DNA from: Nocardioides sp.
GTDB lineage: Bacteria > Actinomycetota > Actinomycetes > Propionibacteriales > Nocardioidaceae
Direction: 5' to 3'
Length of the DNA: 54,482 nucleotides
Assembly (NCBI GenBank): GCA_025965125.1
Contig: JAOPXM010000077.1
Location: 1-54,482, forward strand
The position numbers and the translations under genes are program-made. How positions within the stretch are numbered: the first letter of the stretch is position 1; each line of letters opens with the position of its first letter. Shown here piece after piece: positions 35,118 through 44,235 of this stretch. Below the pieces are notes generated by a model that worked only from the letters and a program-made list of their open reading frames with translations, had not been told where the DNA came from and did not search any database.

Positions 35118-36250
35118 GAGGTCTTTCCGGTACGGACGAGGTCCATCCGGGCGTAGGCGTCCACGGGCGATGCGATCAGCTCCAGATCGCCCAGTGCCCG
35201 TTTGTAGTACAGCCCGATGTCCACCTCGTCGGTGAACCCCACGCCTCCGTGCAGCTGAATCGCTTCCTGGGTGGCATGCAGCATCACCTCGCCCGCTCGG
35301 GCGAGCGCGAGGGGAGCGGCCAGCGCGAGCGACGTGAAGTCATCGGCTTCGATCAGCGTGGCCGCCGAGAACACGAGTTCCTGAGCGACCGTGACCGCCA
35401 CCGCAACGTCCGCGCACCTGTGCTTCAGTGCCTGGAACGAGCCGAGCGGCTTCCCGAACTGGTGACGCGTCCTGAGGTAGTCGAGGGTCTGGTTCGTGCA
35501 GGCGATCGCCACCCCCACCATTTCCGCGGCGAGGTAGACCGCGATCTGGTCCACGAGCAAGGACACGCGATCCGAGGTCACGGACGAAGCGCCGATCGGT
35601 GTCGCCGGGGTGTGGTCGAACAGCAGGTCGGCGTAGGTCCGGGTCACGTCGACGGTGAGGAGCGGGACCGGCGTCGGAGTAGTGGCCGAGGCGGCCACCT
35701 GGAACAGTCGCCACCCGCCTTCCTCGAGGGCGGCAACCACCAGTACGACGTCTGCCCGGGCGGCGTCCAGCACCAGGGCCGCGCTCCCCGTGACCGTCCA
35801 GCCATCGTCGACTGGCTGTGCCGTGATCGAGGGCGACTCGTGTCCCGGCCACCCCCGACCATGACCGAGAGCCAGGGCGCATTGAACGGTGCCGTCCACG
35901 ACGGCCGCCAGCAGGCCGTGCGCGGCTTCGTCATCGTCGACGAGGACGTCGAGGGCAGCGGCGCCAAATCCTGCCGAGCCGAGAAACGGGGTCGGAGCGA
36001 GGCGCGCCCCGAGCTCCCGGTGGACCAGGCACTGGACGATCGCCCCGAGCCCGGCGCCGCCCACGTCTTCGGCGATCCCGAGGCCGGTCCAACCGAGGTC
36101 GACCATTTGCTTCCAGGCCACTTCGTCGTATCCCCGCGGGGTCAGTGCCGCAGCGCGGACGCGTTCGGAGGTGAAGGTCGTGCGCGTGAAGTCCACGACG
36201 ACGTCACGGATCTCGAGCTCATCGGCCGTGGTCAGGGGTTCGGTGATCAT
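35114..36250 (-). CDS. Acyl-CoA dehydrogenase, small/partner subunit type
   Basis: A 378-residue ACAD: GWTGLGIAEDVGGAGLG near 54-70, RHQFGKPLGSFQALKHRCAD near 265-284 and QLHGGVGFTDEVDIGLYYKRA near 335-355. The middle Gly/Ser FAD-binding segment is weak, as in partner subunits of heterotetrameric steroid ACADs (FadE28-29 style). Directly downstream of a full-length ACAD gene, so the two likely form one enzyme. Confidence 0.87.
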   Translation of the reverse strand: MITEPLTTADELEIRDVVVDFTRTTFTSERVRAAALTPRGYDEVAWKQMVDLGWTGLGIAEDVGGAGLGAIVQCLVHRELGARLAPTPFLGSAGFGAAALDVLVDDDEAAHGLLAAVVDGTVQCALALGHGRGWPGHESPSITAQPVDDGWTVTGSAALVLDAARADVVLVVAALEEGGWRLFQVAASATTPTPVPLLTVDVTRTYADLLFDHTPATPIGASSVTSDRVSLLVDQIAVYLAAEMVGVAIACTNQTLDYLRTRHQFGKPLGSFQALKHRCADVAVAVTVAQELVFSAATLIEADDFTSLALAAPLALARAGEVMLHATQEAIQLHGGVGFTDEVDIGLYYKRALGDLELIASPVDAYARMDLVRTGKTS

Positions 36251-36278
36251 GGGGTGCGCCTCTCCGGCGGGAGGTTCG

Positions 36279-37457
36279 TCATTTCGGCAGACCGAGCAGG
36301 CGCTCGGCGATGATGTTGCGCTGAATCTCACTGGTGCCCGAGTAGATCGAGGCGGCCCGGCTCGCCAGGCGGGCGTGGGTGTCGTGCCGGCCGAGGACCA
36401 GGCTGCGAGCTCCCGAAGCGTCGGCGAAGGCGCTGCCGAGGTCCTTCTCGAGCTCCCCCCACACCAGGTTGGTCATCGAACCGACCGCCCCAAGCTCCTG
36501 CCCGGCCTTGGCCAGCACGGCACCCCGATAGTTGAGGTGGCGGAGCTCCTGGATGCGGACCCACAGATCACGCTGGACGCGACGAGCATCAGCAGCACGG
36601 TCGACGGTCAGCGTCCCGTCTGCTTCCGCCACCCTGAGGGCGTCCTCACAGTCGAGCAGGTGCACCAGCATCCGGGCGTGGTCGGTGTAGCCCTGGTCAC
36701 CGCGCTCGAACTGGAACAGCGTCATGGCTGCCGACCAGCCCTGACCGACCTCGCCGACGACCCAGTCCTTCGGGACGCGGGCGTCGTCGAGGAAGACCTC
36801 GCTGAACTCGTTATCACCACTGATCTGGCGGATCGGGCGGACGGTGACACCGTCCTGGTCGACCGGGCAGATGAGAAGCGTCAGGCCGCGGTGCCTCTCG
36901 GACCCGGCCTCGGTGCGACACAACACGAAGCAGTAGTCGGCGTACTGAGCGAACGTCGTCCAGATCTTCTGTCCGTTGACGATCCACTCGTCCCCCACCA
37001 GCTCGGCGCGGGTGCGCAACGAGGCGAGATCGGACCCGGAGTCGGGTTCGGAGAATCCCTGACACCACATCTCGTCGCCCGAAAGGATGCCTGGGAGGAA
37101 CCGGGCCTTCAGCTCCGCAGACCCGTGCGCCATGAGCGTCGGGCCCAGCAGGATCAGCCCCGGCGTGTTGACCGGTTCCGGAGTCGCGGCGAGCGCGACT
37201 TCCTCGTAGTACATGAACTGGGTCAGCGGATCGACGCCCCGGCCGCCGTGCTCGACAGGCCAGTGCAGGCCCACCCAACCATTCCCCGCCATGGTCCGGT
37301 GCCAGTCCCGACGGTGCCGGAACCGGGCGTCCTGGTCGAGTGGCTCCGGGTCGACCGGGTGTTCCGCGAGCCAGGCTCGCAGCTCCACCCGGAAGGGATG
37401 GTCGTACGGCGTCTGGGCGAAGGCCGGGCCGAGGACTTGGTGATCGAGCGAGGTCAT
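36279..37457 (-). CDS. Acyl-CoA dehydrogenase, catalytic type
   Basis: A 392-residue ACAD. WCQGFSEPDSGSDLASLRTRA near 130-150 and WIVNGQKIWTTFAQYADY near 158-175 are the FAD and substrate segments, and it ends with YSGTSEIQRNIIAERLLGLPK. It should introduce a 2,3 double bond into an acyl-CoA. It starts one base after the cyclase stop (TGACATG), and its partner ACAD follows. Confidence 0.92.
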   Translation of the reverse strand: MTSLDHQVLGPAFAQTPYDHPFRVELRAWLAEHPVDPEPLDQDARFRHRRDWHRTMAGNGWVGLHWPVEHGGRGVDPLTQFMYYEEVALAATPEPVNTPGLILLGPTLMAHGSAELKARFLPGILSGDEMWCQGFSEPDSGSDLASLRTRAELVGDEWIVNGQKIWTTFAQYADYCFVLCRTEAGSERHRGLTLLICPVDQDGVTVRPIRQISGDNEFSEVFLDDARVPKDWVVGEVGQGWSAAMTLFQFERGDQGYTDHARMLVHLLDCEDALRVAEADGTLTVDRAADARRVQRDLWVRIQELRHLNYRGAVLAKAGQELGAVGSMTNLVWGELEKDLGSAFADASGARSLVLGRHDTHARLASRAASIYSGTSEIQRNIIAERLLGLPK

Positions 37458-37458
37458 G

Positions 37459-38418
37459 TCAGAGGACCGCCAATGCGTTGGAGGGCGAGCTGACGCCGCC
37501 CGGGAGAGGAAGTGGTGCCGCGACGAACAGGAACGTCCAGCGAGCGATCTCGCCGCACCTGGCGGCCAGCTCGTCGAGGTCGAGGAGCTCGGCCACCGCG
37601 GTGCCGAGCAGAGGGATCAGACGACGATGGAGGGATCCGACCGCGGGATCACCGGGCACGCACTCGAGCGCGGGGTTGTCGGCACACACGGCTGCGAGCC
37701 GCGAGTTCCAGATGAAAGCGGCCATCGCATCGTCGGCGCGCAGTCCGGACAGGCGTCCGCCCAGGGCCGGATCCTGACGTTCGGCTGGCGACAGCGCGCG
37801 GTAGGCGGCAACCCACCCGGTCCGGACGCACAGCACGTCGCCCGCGGTGATCGCCACGTCCTGGTGGTCCGCACACGAGCGCAGGTCCGCGGCAGTGATC
37901 TCCGCGCCCGAGAACGCGTCCCAGGCCCGGCCTGTCGCGGCCAGCCAACGCGGGACGTCGAGCAGGACGCCGCGACCCACGATCCCGTGCGCGGCCCAGT
38001 GTTGGATGCCCCGGGCCGACGGGTCGACGTCTACGTCCGTCAGGCCACCGAAGAAGCCGTGCTCCCGGGCACGCACATGCTTCAACCCGTCCCACTGCGA
38101 GCTCGACTGCGGGTTGAATCGATCCAGTTCGTCCTCGAGGGTGTTGCGTCCCACCTCGACGATCTGGTGCTCCAGGCGAGCGCGGCCGAACAGTGGTGGA
38201 TCGATCAGGTCGAGCGCGAGGTTGAGACCGAACGACTCCCCCAGCTCGACCGATTGCGCCGCCGCACGGCGGTGCGAGTCGTCGAGGAACGACAGGCTGC
38301 CCAGGTCGTGGTCGAGCACCTGCCAGGCATGCGGAAGATCGAGTCCGGCAACGCGTGGCAGCTGCTCGTAGGTGGGCACCAGGTCCGGGTCCAGCATGCG
38401 CGCCTCGAACTCCTCCAC
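37459..38418 (-). CDS. Cyclase-family hydrolase, altered metal motif
   Basis: A 319-residue relative of the PF04199 cyclase/kynurenine-formamidase family. NPQSSSQWDGLKHV takes the place of the usual HxxxHxD loop, which fits the WD..H subgroup, and HGIVGRGVLLDVPR and DVLCVRTGW are conserved. It may open lactones or cyclic intermediates. Start is GTG 38418, or ATG 38397 behind GAGG. First gene of the leftward operon to 34027. Confidence 0.8.
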   Translation of the reverse strand: MEEFEARMLDPDLVPTYEQLPRVAGLDLPHAWQVLDHDLGSLSFLDDSHRRAAAQSVELGESFGLNLALDLIDPPLFGRARLEHQIVEVGRNTLEDELDRFNPQSSSQWDGLKHVRAREHGFFGGLTDVDVDPSARGIQHWAAHGIVGRGVLLDVPRWLAATGRAWDAFSGAEITAADLRSCADHQDVAITAGDVLCVRTGWVAAYRALSPAERQDPALGGRLSGLRADDAMAAFIWNSRLAAVCADNPALECVPGDPAVGSLHRRLIPLLGTAVAELLDLDELAARCGEIARWTFLFVAAPLPLPGGVSSPSNALAVL

Positions 38419-38433
38419 CAGGTCAACGGGATT

Positions 38434-38451
38434 CTACCGATCGTTTGGCAG
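38434..38451. promoter_or_regulatory. CCAAACG site A between cyclase and BVMO genes
   Basis: CTACCGATCGTTTGGCAG; on the minus strand it reads GCCAAACGATCGGTAG. 16 bases upstream of the cyclase GTG. Confidence 0.45.
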
Positions 38452-38476
38452 ATTAGAGGTCGCGGACGAGTTCGTC

Positions 38477-38493
38477 AACCATCCGTTTGGTAG
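38477..38493. promoter_or_regulatory. CCAAACG site B between cyclase and BVMO genes
   Basis: AACCATCCGTTTGGTAG; on the minus strand CTACCAAACGGATGGTT, sharing CTACCAAACG with the site at 26147. Confidence 0.45.
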
Positions 38494-38522
38494 CCAAGCC
38501 CGGCTCGCACCCTCGGACAGGC

Positions 38523-38538
38523 GTATTGAGGTGAGACA
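38523..38538 (-). promoter_or_regulatory. TGTCTC motif upstream of the BVMO gene
   Basis: On the minus strand TGTCTCACCTCAATAC, one mismatch from the consensus. It lies 81 bases before the BVMO start, again on the strand opposite the gene. Confidence 0.6.
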
Positions 38539-38619
38539 CTCGCTACCTCACCCAGCCCTCGAGACTCAGGAGCAGTCGAGCGGAACAGAGTCTGCTCGTG
38601 AGCAACGAGGAGGCTGGAC

Positions 38620-40473
38620 ATGGCCGATCATGACAACGAAGTAGACCTGCACGACTACCCGGCTACGCAGTCCGCCGAGCCGACCGGTCCACTGGACCTC
38701 GACTACCTGCGCGACAAGTACCGCCAGGAGCGAGACAAGCGACTTCGCGCCCAGGGGACGAACCAGTACAACTTCGCCGAGGGCGACCTGGCGAAGTACG
38801 ACGACGACCCGTACGCCCCTCCGGCCCAGCCGCGCGAGCCGCAGACCGAGGAGCTGGACGTGCTCATCATCGGTGGCGGGTTCGGCGGCCTCCTGGCCGG
38901 CGCCGCCATGCGCAAGGCGAACGTGCCGAGCCTGCGCATCCTCGACGTCGCCTCAGACTTCGGAGGCACGTGGTACTGGAACCGGTACCCCGGCGTTCGC
39001 TGTGACGTCGAGGCCTACATCTACCTCCCGTTCCTGGAGGAGACCGGCTACATGCCGACCGAGCGCTACACAGCAGGTCCGGAGATCCTGGAGTACACCC
39101 ATCTGCTCGGGCGGCACTTCGACCTCTACCAGGACGCCCTGTTCCAGACTCGCGTCACCGGCATGGACTGGGACGAGGAGGCATCTCGCTGGAACGTCAC
39201 CACTGACCGCGGAGACCGTTTCGCGGCCCGGTTCGTGACGACCCAGAGCGGCATCTTCAGCCGCCCGCAGCTCCCCGGCGTCCCCGGCATCGAGACCTTC
39301 AAGGGCACGTCCTTCCACACCGCGCGCTGGAACTATGAGTTCACCGGCGGGGACGGGCAGGGCGGTGCGCTGGACAAGTTGTCCGACAAGCGCGTGGCCG
39401 TGATCGGCACCGGCTCGACGGCCCTCCAGGCGATCCCACAGCTGGCGGCCAGCGCCCAGCACCTCACGGTGTTCCAGCGCACTCCCACGGCGGTCGGGGT
39501 CCGTGACAACGCGCCGACGGACGTGGAGTGGTTCAAGTCGCTCCCGAGCGGCTGGCAGCAGCAGCGCATGGACAGCTTTCAGATGCTCGCCGACGGCACC
39601 TACACCGACGACTGCCCGGTTGACGACGGCTGGACGCGCTACTGGAAGCACACGCTGAGCGCGGTCGGCGCTATCCCTGAGGCCGAGATGTCGCCCGAGC
39701 GGTACGGCGCTGAGATGGAGAAGGCGGACTACGCGTGGAACGAGATGATCCGTGCCCGTGTCGACGCCGTCGTCAAGGACGAGCAGAAGGCTCGCGACCT
39801 CAAGGCCTACTACAAGGCCACCTGCAAGCGGATGGGGTTCAGCGACGACTACCTGCCGGCCTTCAACCAGGACAACGTGGCCCTGGTCGACACCGCTGCC
39901 AGCGGGATCGACCGCATCACCGAGACCAGTATCGTCGTGGACGGCGTCGAGCACCAGGTGGACTGCATCATCTTCGCCACCGGCTTCGAGCTCGGCACCA
40001 CCTGGGCACACCAGGCCGGGTACGACGTCGTCGGCCGAGAGGGCGCAATTCTGTCGGAGAAGTGGGAGACCGGGATCCGCAGCTATCACGGCCTCTTCAC
40101 GGTCGGCTTCCCGAACATCTTCTTCATGGGCCTGACCCAGACCGGCACCACGATCTGTGTCCCGCACATGCTGTCCAAGCAGGTCGAGCACATCGCGCAC
40201 GTCGTCGAGAAGTCGCTCGAGCGGGGCATCACCTCTGTCGAGGCCACACCTGACGTCGAGCAGGAATGGGTGGACGTGATCGCCGGCAAGAGCGAGTTGC
40301 GCCGGCCCGGACAGATCGAGTGCACCCCCGGCTACTTCAACGCAGAGGGCAAGCCGAACGACACGAGGAGCGCGATCGGCTCGGGCATCTTCTTCCCGTC
40401 GATCGAGTTCTTCGACATGCTCGCCGACTGGCGCGCTGCGGACGACTTCCCGGGTCTCGTCACCACGACCTGA
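38620..40473 (+). CDS. Baeyer-Villiger monooxygenase
   Basis: A 617-residue flavin monooxygenase. FAD loop GGGFGGLLAG near 87-96, the BVMO fingerprint FKGTSFHTARWN near 227-238 (last residue Asn, usually Pro or Asp), NADPH loop GTGSTALQAIP near 264-274, and ATGFE. The N-terminal extension (LDLDYLRDKYRQERDKRL) is typical of cyclopentadecanone-type BVMOs. It should convert a cyclic ketone to a lactone. GAGGAGG precedes the ATG. It is transcribed alone, between a promoter with three motif sites and a strong terminator. Confidence 0.93.
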   Translation: MADHDNEVDLHDYPATQSAEPTGPLDLDYLRDKYRQERDKRLRAQGTNQYNFAEGDLAKYDDDPYAPPAQPREPQTEELDVLIIGGGFGGLLAGAAMRKANVPSLRILDVASDFGGTWYWNRYPGVRCDVEAYIYLPFLEETGYMPTERYTAGPEILEYTHLLGRHFDLYQDALFQTRVTGMDWDEEASRWNVTTDRGDRFAARFVTTQSGIFSRPQLPGVPGIETFKGTSFHTARWNYEFTGGDGQGGALDKLSDKRVAVIGTGSTALQAIPQLAASAQHLTVFQRTPTAVGVRDNAPTDVEWFKSLPSGWQQQRMDSFQMLADGTYTDDCPVDDGWTRYWKHTLSAVGAIPEAEMSPERYGAEMEKADYAWNEMIRARVDAVVKDEQKARDLKAYYKATCKRMGFSDDYLPAFNQDNVALVDTAASGIDRITETSIVVDGVEHQVDCIIFATGFELGTTWAHQAGYDVVGREGAILSEKWETGIRSYHGLFTVGFPNIFFMGLTQTGTTICVPHMLSKQVEHIAHVVEKSLERGITSVEATPDVEQEWVDVIAGKSELRRPGQIECTPGYFNAEGKPNDTRSAIGSGIFFPSIEFFDMLADWRAADDFPGLVTTT

Positions 40474-40493
40474 CCACGCAGACAGATCAGCCC

Positions 40494-40529
40494 AACGGGC
40501 GGGGACCTCAGGGTCCCTGCCCGTTTTGT
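40494..40529 (+). terminator. Rho-independent terminator after the BVMO gene
   Basis: ACGGGCGGGGACC-TCA-GGGTCCCTGCCCGT followed by TTTGT; a stem of about 12 bp with one G-T type mismatch, then T-rich. Located 20 bases after the stop. Confidence 0.75.
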
Positions 40530-40691
40530 CATGTCAGGACTCGACGCCGGAGACCGGGCCTGGGGGTGGGACTGCTGTCGGCCGAGGGAGGCTCGGCGCA
40601 GGGGCGGCCGCCGGGGCGGGGCGGGCTGTGCTCCAGGGGCCGAGCCACGTCGGGGCGTGACTCCGAGCCGCCCACGCGGGCGGGCCGCGCG

Positions 40692-41738
40692 CTAGGAGCG
40701 CGAGCTGAGCGCGGAGCGGAGAACGGGCGCCAGGGTGCGGATCGCGACGGCAACCGCGATGGCGAGTGCCTGGGCGAGAAGCTGGACCGAGGTCGGCGCG
40801 CCCGAGGCCAGGAGCATCTGCACGAGCTGGGTGAGGAAGACGGCGGCGACGGCAGTCGCGACGACGCTTCCCCGGCCGCCCGAGAAGGCGGTTCCTCCGA
40901 TGACAACGGCGGCGATCGACGTGAACAGGTACTCGTTCCCGAGGCTGACCGTGGCCGACTCGACGTACCCAAGCAGGAGGACGGCTCCGATGGACGAGCT
41001 CACACCGCCGACGACGTACGCGCCGACAACGTAGGCGTCAACGTTGATCCCCGCGGCCCGAGCGACTGCTGGGCTCGAGCCGACCGCCGTGAACCGGCGC
41101 CCGACGACGGTGCGGCTCAGCACCGTCGCGAGCACCAAGACATAGGCGAAGGCAATCAGGAACCCGACGGGTACCCCGAGGACCTTCGTCGAGACGAAGT
41201 CCACCAGGTCGGCCGGGGCAGAAGCGGACGGGAGACCCTTGGAGTACGTCAGGAGCGCTCCGATCAGGATCGAGTTCATCGCAAGCGTCGCGATCAGAGG
41301 TGTCACCCCGATCCGGGTGACCAGCAGGCCGTTGACGACACCGATGCAGGCGCCGACGACGAGAGTCACCACCAGGGCCTGACCGAGCGAGGACCCCGAA
41401 CGAGTGAGGTAGATGGGGAGCACCATCGAGCAGAGCGTGATGGCACCCGGGATCGCCAGGTCCAACCCGCGTTGCTGCACGATGATGGTCTGCCCAGCAG
41501 CCACGACCATGAGTACGCCGGCGAAGCTCAGCATCGCTGCGAACGAGGTGGCCGACAGCGAGTTCGGGGCGACGACCAGGCTCACCGCGAACAGGGCGGC
41601 CGTCGCGATCCAGACGCTGCGGAACTCGCGCGCCGGCAACGGGAATGCCCTGCGGCCGCGCGTCCCGGCCGGCTGGCCGGTCTCGCCCTCATGGGCCGCC
41701 GGGGCGGGTGAGCTGACGGTCTGGGTCATGGCGTTCAT
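40692..41738 (-). CDS. ABC sugar-type transporter permease
   Basis: A 348-residue RbsC/BPD_transp_2 permease. About nine hydrophobic segments, with GQTIIVQQRGLDLAIPGAITL near 80-100 and IAAVVIGGTAFSGGRGSVVATAVAAVFL near 270-298 as family marks. The ATG at 41738 overlaps the stop of the fused ATPase-permease gene. Last gene of the importer operon. Confidence 0.9.
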   Translation of the reverse strand: MNAMTQTVSSPAPAAHEGETGQPAGTRGRRAFPLPAREFRSVWIATAALFAVSLVVAPNSLSATSFAAMLSFAGVLMVVAAGQTIIVQQRGLDLAIPGAITLCSMVLPIYLTRSGSSLGQALVVTLVVGACIGVVNGLLVTRIGVTPLIATLAMNSILIGALLTYSKGLPSASAPADLVDFVSTKVLGVPVGFLIAFAYVLVLATVLSRTVVGRRFTAVGSSPAVARAAGINVDAYVVGAYVVGGVSSSIGAVLLLGYVESATVSLGNEYLFTSIAAVVIGGTAFSGGRGSVVATAVAAVFLTQLVQMLLASGAPTSVQLLAQALAIAVAVAIRTLAPVLRSALSSRS

Positions 41739-44206
41739 TCCACCTTGCTGAGTTGACGGAACTTGGAGAAGATCGCGACCGCAACGAGCGTCATGATCCC
41801 GACCAGGTAGGACTCCCACTGGGTGCTCAACAACAAGAACGGGATCGCCCCGATGACCTGCTGGACCAGGAACGCGCCGAGGAGGGCGCCGACGTACGAC
41901 CCTCGGCCTCCAAAGATGCTCGCTCCGCCGATCACAGCGGCGCTGATGCTGATCAGGGTGTAGTTGGTTCCGGCGGCCGGGTCCCCCGACCCGACCTGGA
42001 CCAGCAGCGCCACCGCACCAACGGCGGCGAGCAGGCTGCAGATCAAGTAGGCCCGCAGCCGAACGAGACCGGGGCGGATGCCGTCGAGCGCGGCGCGATC
42101 AGGGTCCGAACCGACGGCACGGAGGCGAATGCCCCAGGCCGTGCGTCGCAGTGCGAGCTGGAGTGCGATCGCGAGGAGCACGACGGCGACGAACATGCCC
42201 GGAAGGATCCAGACCTGACGAGTCAGCGTGGCGGTGATGCCCGAGTCGATGATGCCGCCCGGTGTTGGCCGCAACAGCAGCGAGAAGGACTGGAGCGCGA
42301 AGAAGGTAGCGAGCGTGGCCACGAGTGCCGGGAGTCGCAACAGGTCGATCAGAACCCAGTTGACCAGGCCGACGAGTGCGGCCAGCGCGAACATCAGGGC
42401 CCAGCCGAGAAGCTGTCTGGGGGGACCGTCGTCCGCGGTGAGGAAGAAGGAGCCGACCACGACGAGGAACCCCATGAGCGGACCGACCGACAGGTCAATC
42501 CCACCGGTCATCATCACGGTGGCCTGACCCATCGCGACCGCCGCGAGGGGGACGACGAGCGCCAAGAGGGACGTGATGTTGAAGTCCGACCAGTACAGCG
42601 GGTTCTTCTGACCGGCGAGAACAGCCACCAGGAGCGCGGTCAAGGCGATGAGAGCCACCGGCGCGGTGTCGCCACTCAGCCAGGTCAGACGACGTCGTCC
42701 CGTGCTGGTTGTGCGGTGTGTGTCGGCCATCAGCGCCGCGGACGTGATCGCAGACTCCGAGAGCTCGTGGCCGGACAGTGTCGCGACGACCGAGCCACGC
42801 GAGAAGACGAGGACGCGGTCACAGAGCCCCGCGAGCTCGAAGGCGTCGGAGGAGACGACGACGACCGCTACGCCGGTCTCGCGTGCCATGTCTCGAAGGT
42901 GCCCGTAGATCTCGACCTTGGCGCCGACGTCAACCCCCTGGGTCGGCTCGTCGACCAGGATCACCCGGGGGCAGGTGGCGAGCAGGCCGGCGAGGATCGC
43001 CTTTTGCTGGTTGCCGCCAGACAACGACGACATCGGCGTCTCCATCGACGGAGTCTTGATGTCCAGAGAGGCCACGGCGCGCTCGACGAGTGCGGTGGAT
43101 CGCGAGCCGACGACCACTCCTGCGGTCGAGATGGAACTCAGGTTGCGGAGCTCGATGTTCTCCCGGACTGACAGCTCGGGGAGGATCCCTTCCCGATGGC
43201 GATCGCCGGGGAGGTATCCGATGCCGGCGCCGAGTGCGCTACGACGACTGTTGACGCGTACGGCGTGGTCGTCGATCTTGACGGCTCCGTGGGAGCGGGC
43301 CATCCCCGCGAGTGAGCGGAGCACTTCACGTTGACCGTTGCCCTCGATGCCGGCCAGGCCGATGACCTCGCCTGCTGCAACGCTCAGGGACAGCTCGTTG
43401 AAGCCGCCGCCATGAAAACCTTCGAGCTCGAGGCGCGTCCTGGACAGGTCGCCGCCCTTGCCAGGGAACGTGGCGTCGAGATCGCGCCCGACGATGAGCG
43501 CGACGATGTCATCCTCGCTCAGGGCGTCCGCCGCGAAGTGTCCCTGAACCTCACCGTCGCGAAGGACCGTGAGCGAGTCGCAGATCTGCTTGACCTCGTG
43601 GATGCGGTGGCTGATGTAGACGACTGCGCAGCCGGAACCGGCAATGGTGCGCACCCGTGCGAAGAGTCGGTCGACGTCGTCACGACCCAGGTGCTCGGTG
43701 GGCTCATCGAGGATGAGCAACTCGGGAAGAGCGGCGAGGGCCGCCGCGATCTCGACGATGAAACGTTCCTCCGCCGTCAACTGCTCGACGCGGGCGTCGA
43801 CATCGATGTTCGCCTCCGGGTCCCAGGCGGCCAGGCAGTCGGAGGCCCACAGTCGCAGCGCACCAGTTCCGGGGCGCTGCGACGGCGGGACCTTCAGATA
43901 GATGTTCTCCGCGACCGACAGGTCCGGCAGAAGCGCCGGTTCCTGATGGACGATCGCCACTCCGAGCTCACGGGCCCGGTCCGGCGTCGGAGGATCGAGC
44001 AGACGGCCACAGATCTCGACGTTGCCGGTGTCAGGCCGAATCGCGCCGGACACCACCGCCATCAGAGTGGACTTGCCAGCACCGTTCTCGCCGACGACCC
44101 CATGGACTCGACCATGTTCCACCTCGAGGTCGGCGCCACTGAGCGCGCGAACCCCGGGGTAGGACTTCGAGATGTCCCGCACACGAAGTGCAATGGTCTG
44201 ATCCAT
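41735..44206 (-). CDS. ABC transporter: two ATPase domains fused to a permease
   Basis: An 823-residue fusion. ATPase 1 (about 5-240) has GENGAGKST, LTAEER and LLILDEPTEHLG. ATPase 2 (about 250-495) has GIEGNGQRE (degenerate Walker A), LSGGNQQKAILA and VILVDEPTQGVDVG. A full RbsC-like permease (about 510-823) follows, with MTGGIDLSVGPLMGFL and GGASIFGGRGSYVGALLGAFL. Usually RbsA and RbsC are separate proteins. Together with the second permease it gives a heterodimeric channel. Start ATG 44206, or GTG 44215. Confidence 0.9.
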   Translation of the reverse strand: MDQTIALRVRDISKSYPGVRALSGADLEVEHGRVHGVVGENGAGKSTLMAVVSGAIRPDTGNVEICGRLLDPPTPDRARELGVAIVHQEPALLPDLSVAENIYLKVPPSQRPGTGALRLWASDCLAAWDPEANIDVDARVEQLTAEERFIVEIAAALAALPELLILDEPTEHLGRDDVDRLFARVRTIAGSGCAVVYISHRIHEVKQICDSLTVLRDGEVQGHFAADALSEDDIVALIVGRDLDATFPGKGGDLSRTRLELEGFHGGGFNELSLSVAAGEVIGLAGIEGNGQREVLRSLAGMARSHGAVKIDDHAVRVNSRRSALGAGIGYLPGDRHREGILPELSVRENIELRNLSSISTAGVVVGSRSTALVERAVASLDIKTPSMETPMSSLSGGNQQKAILAGLLATCPRVILVDEPTQGVDVGAKVEIYGHLRDMARETGVAVVVVSSDAFELAGLCDRVLVFSRGSVVATLSGHELSESAITSAALMADTHRTTSTGRRRLTWLSGDTAPVALIALTALLVAVLAGQKNPLYWSDFNITSLLALVVPLAAVAMGQATVMMTGGIDLSVGPLMGFLVVVGSFFLTADDGPPRQLLGWALMFALAALVGLVNWVLIDLLRLPALVATLATFFALQSFSLLLRPTPGGIIDSGITATLTRQVWILPGMFVAVVLLAIALQLALRRTAWGIRLRAVGSDPDRAALDGIRPGLVRLRAYLICSLLAAVGAVALLVQVGSGDPAAGTNYTLISISAAVIGGASIFGGRGSYVGALLGAFLVQQVIGAIPFLLLSTQWESYLVGIMTLVAVAIFSKFRQLSKVE

Positions 44207-44235
44207 GACTGCCACCCGATCCTTGACCGCGTCGG

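Noticed and set aside
40530-40691. Possible small gene between the BVMO terminator and the permease
   Set aside because: No start with Shine-Dalgarno and no coding pattern; it is a spacer between convergent genes.
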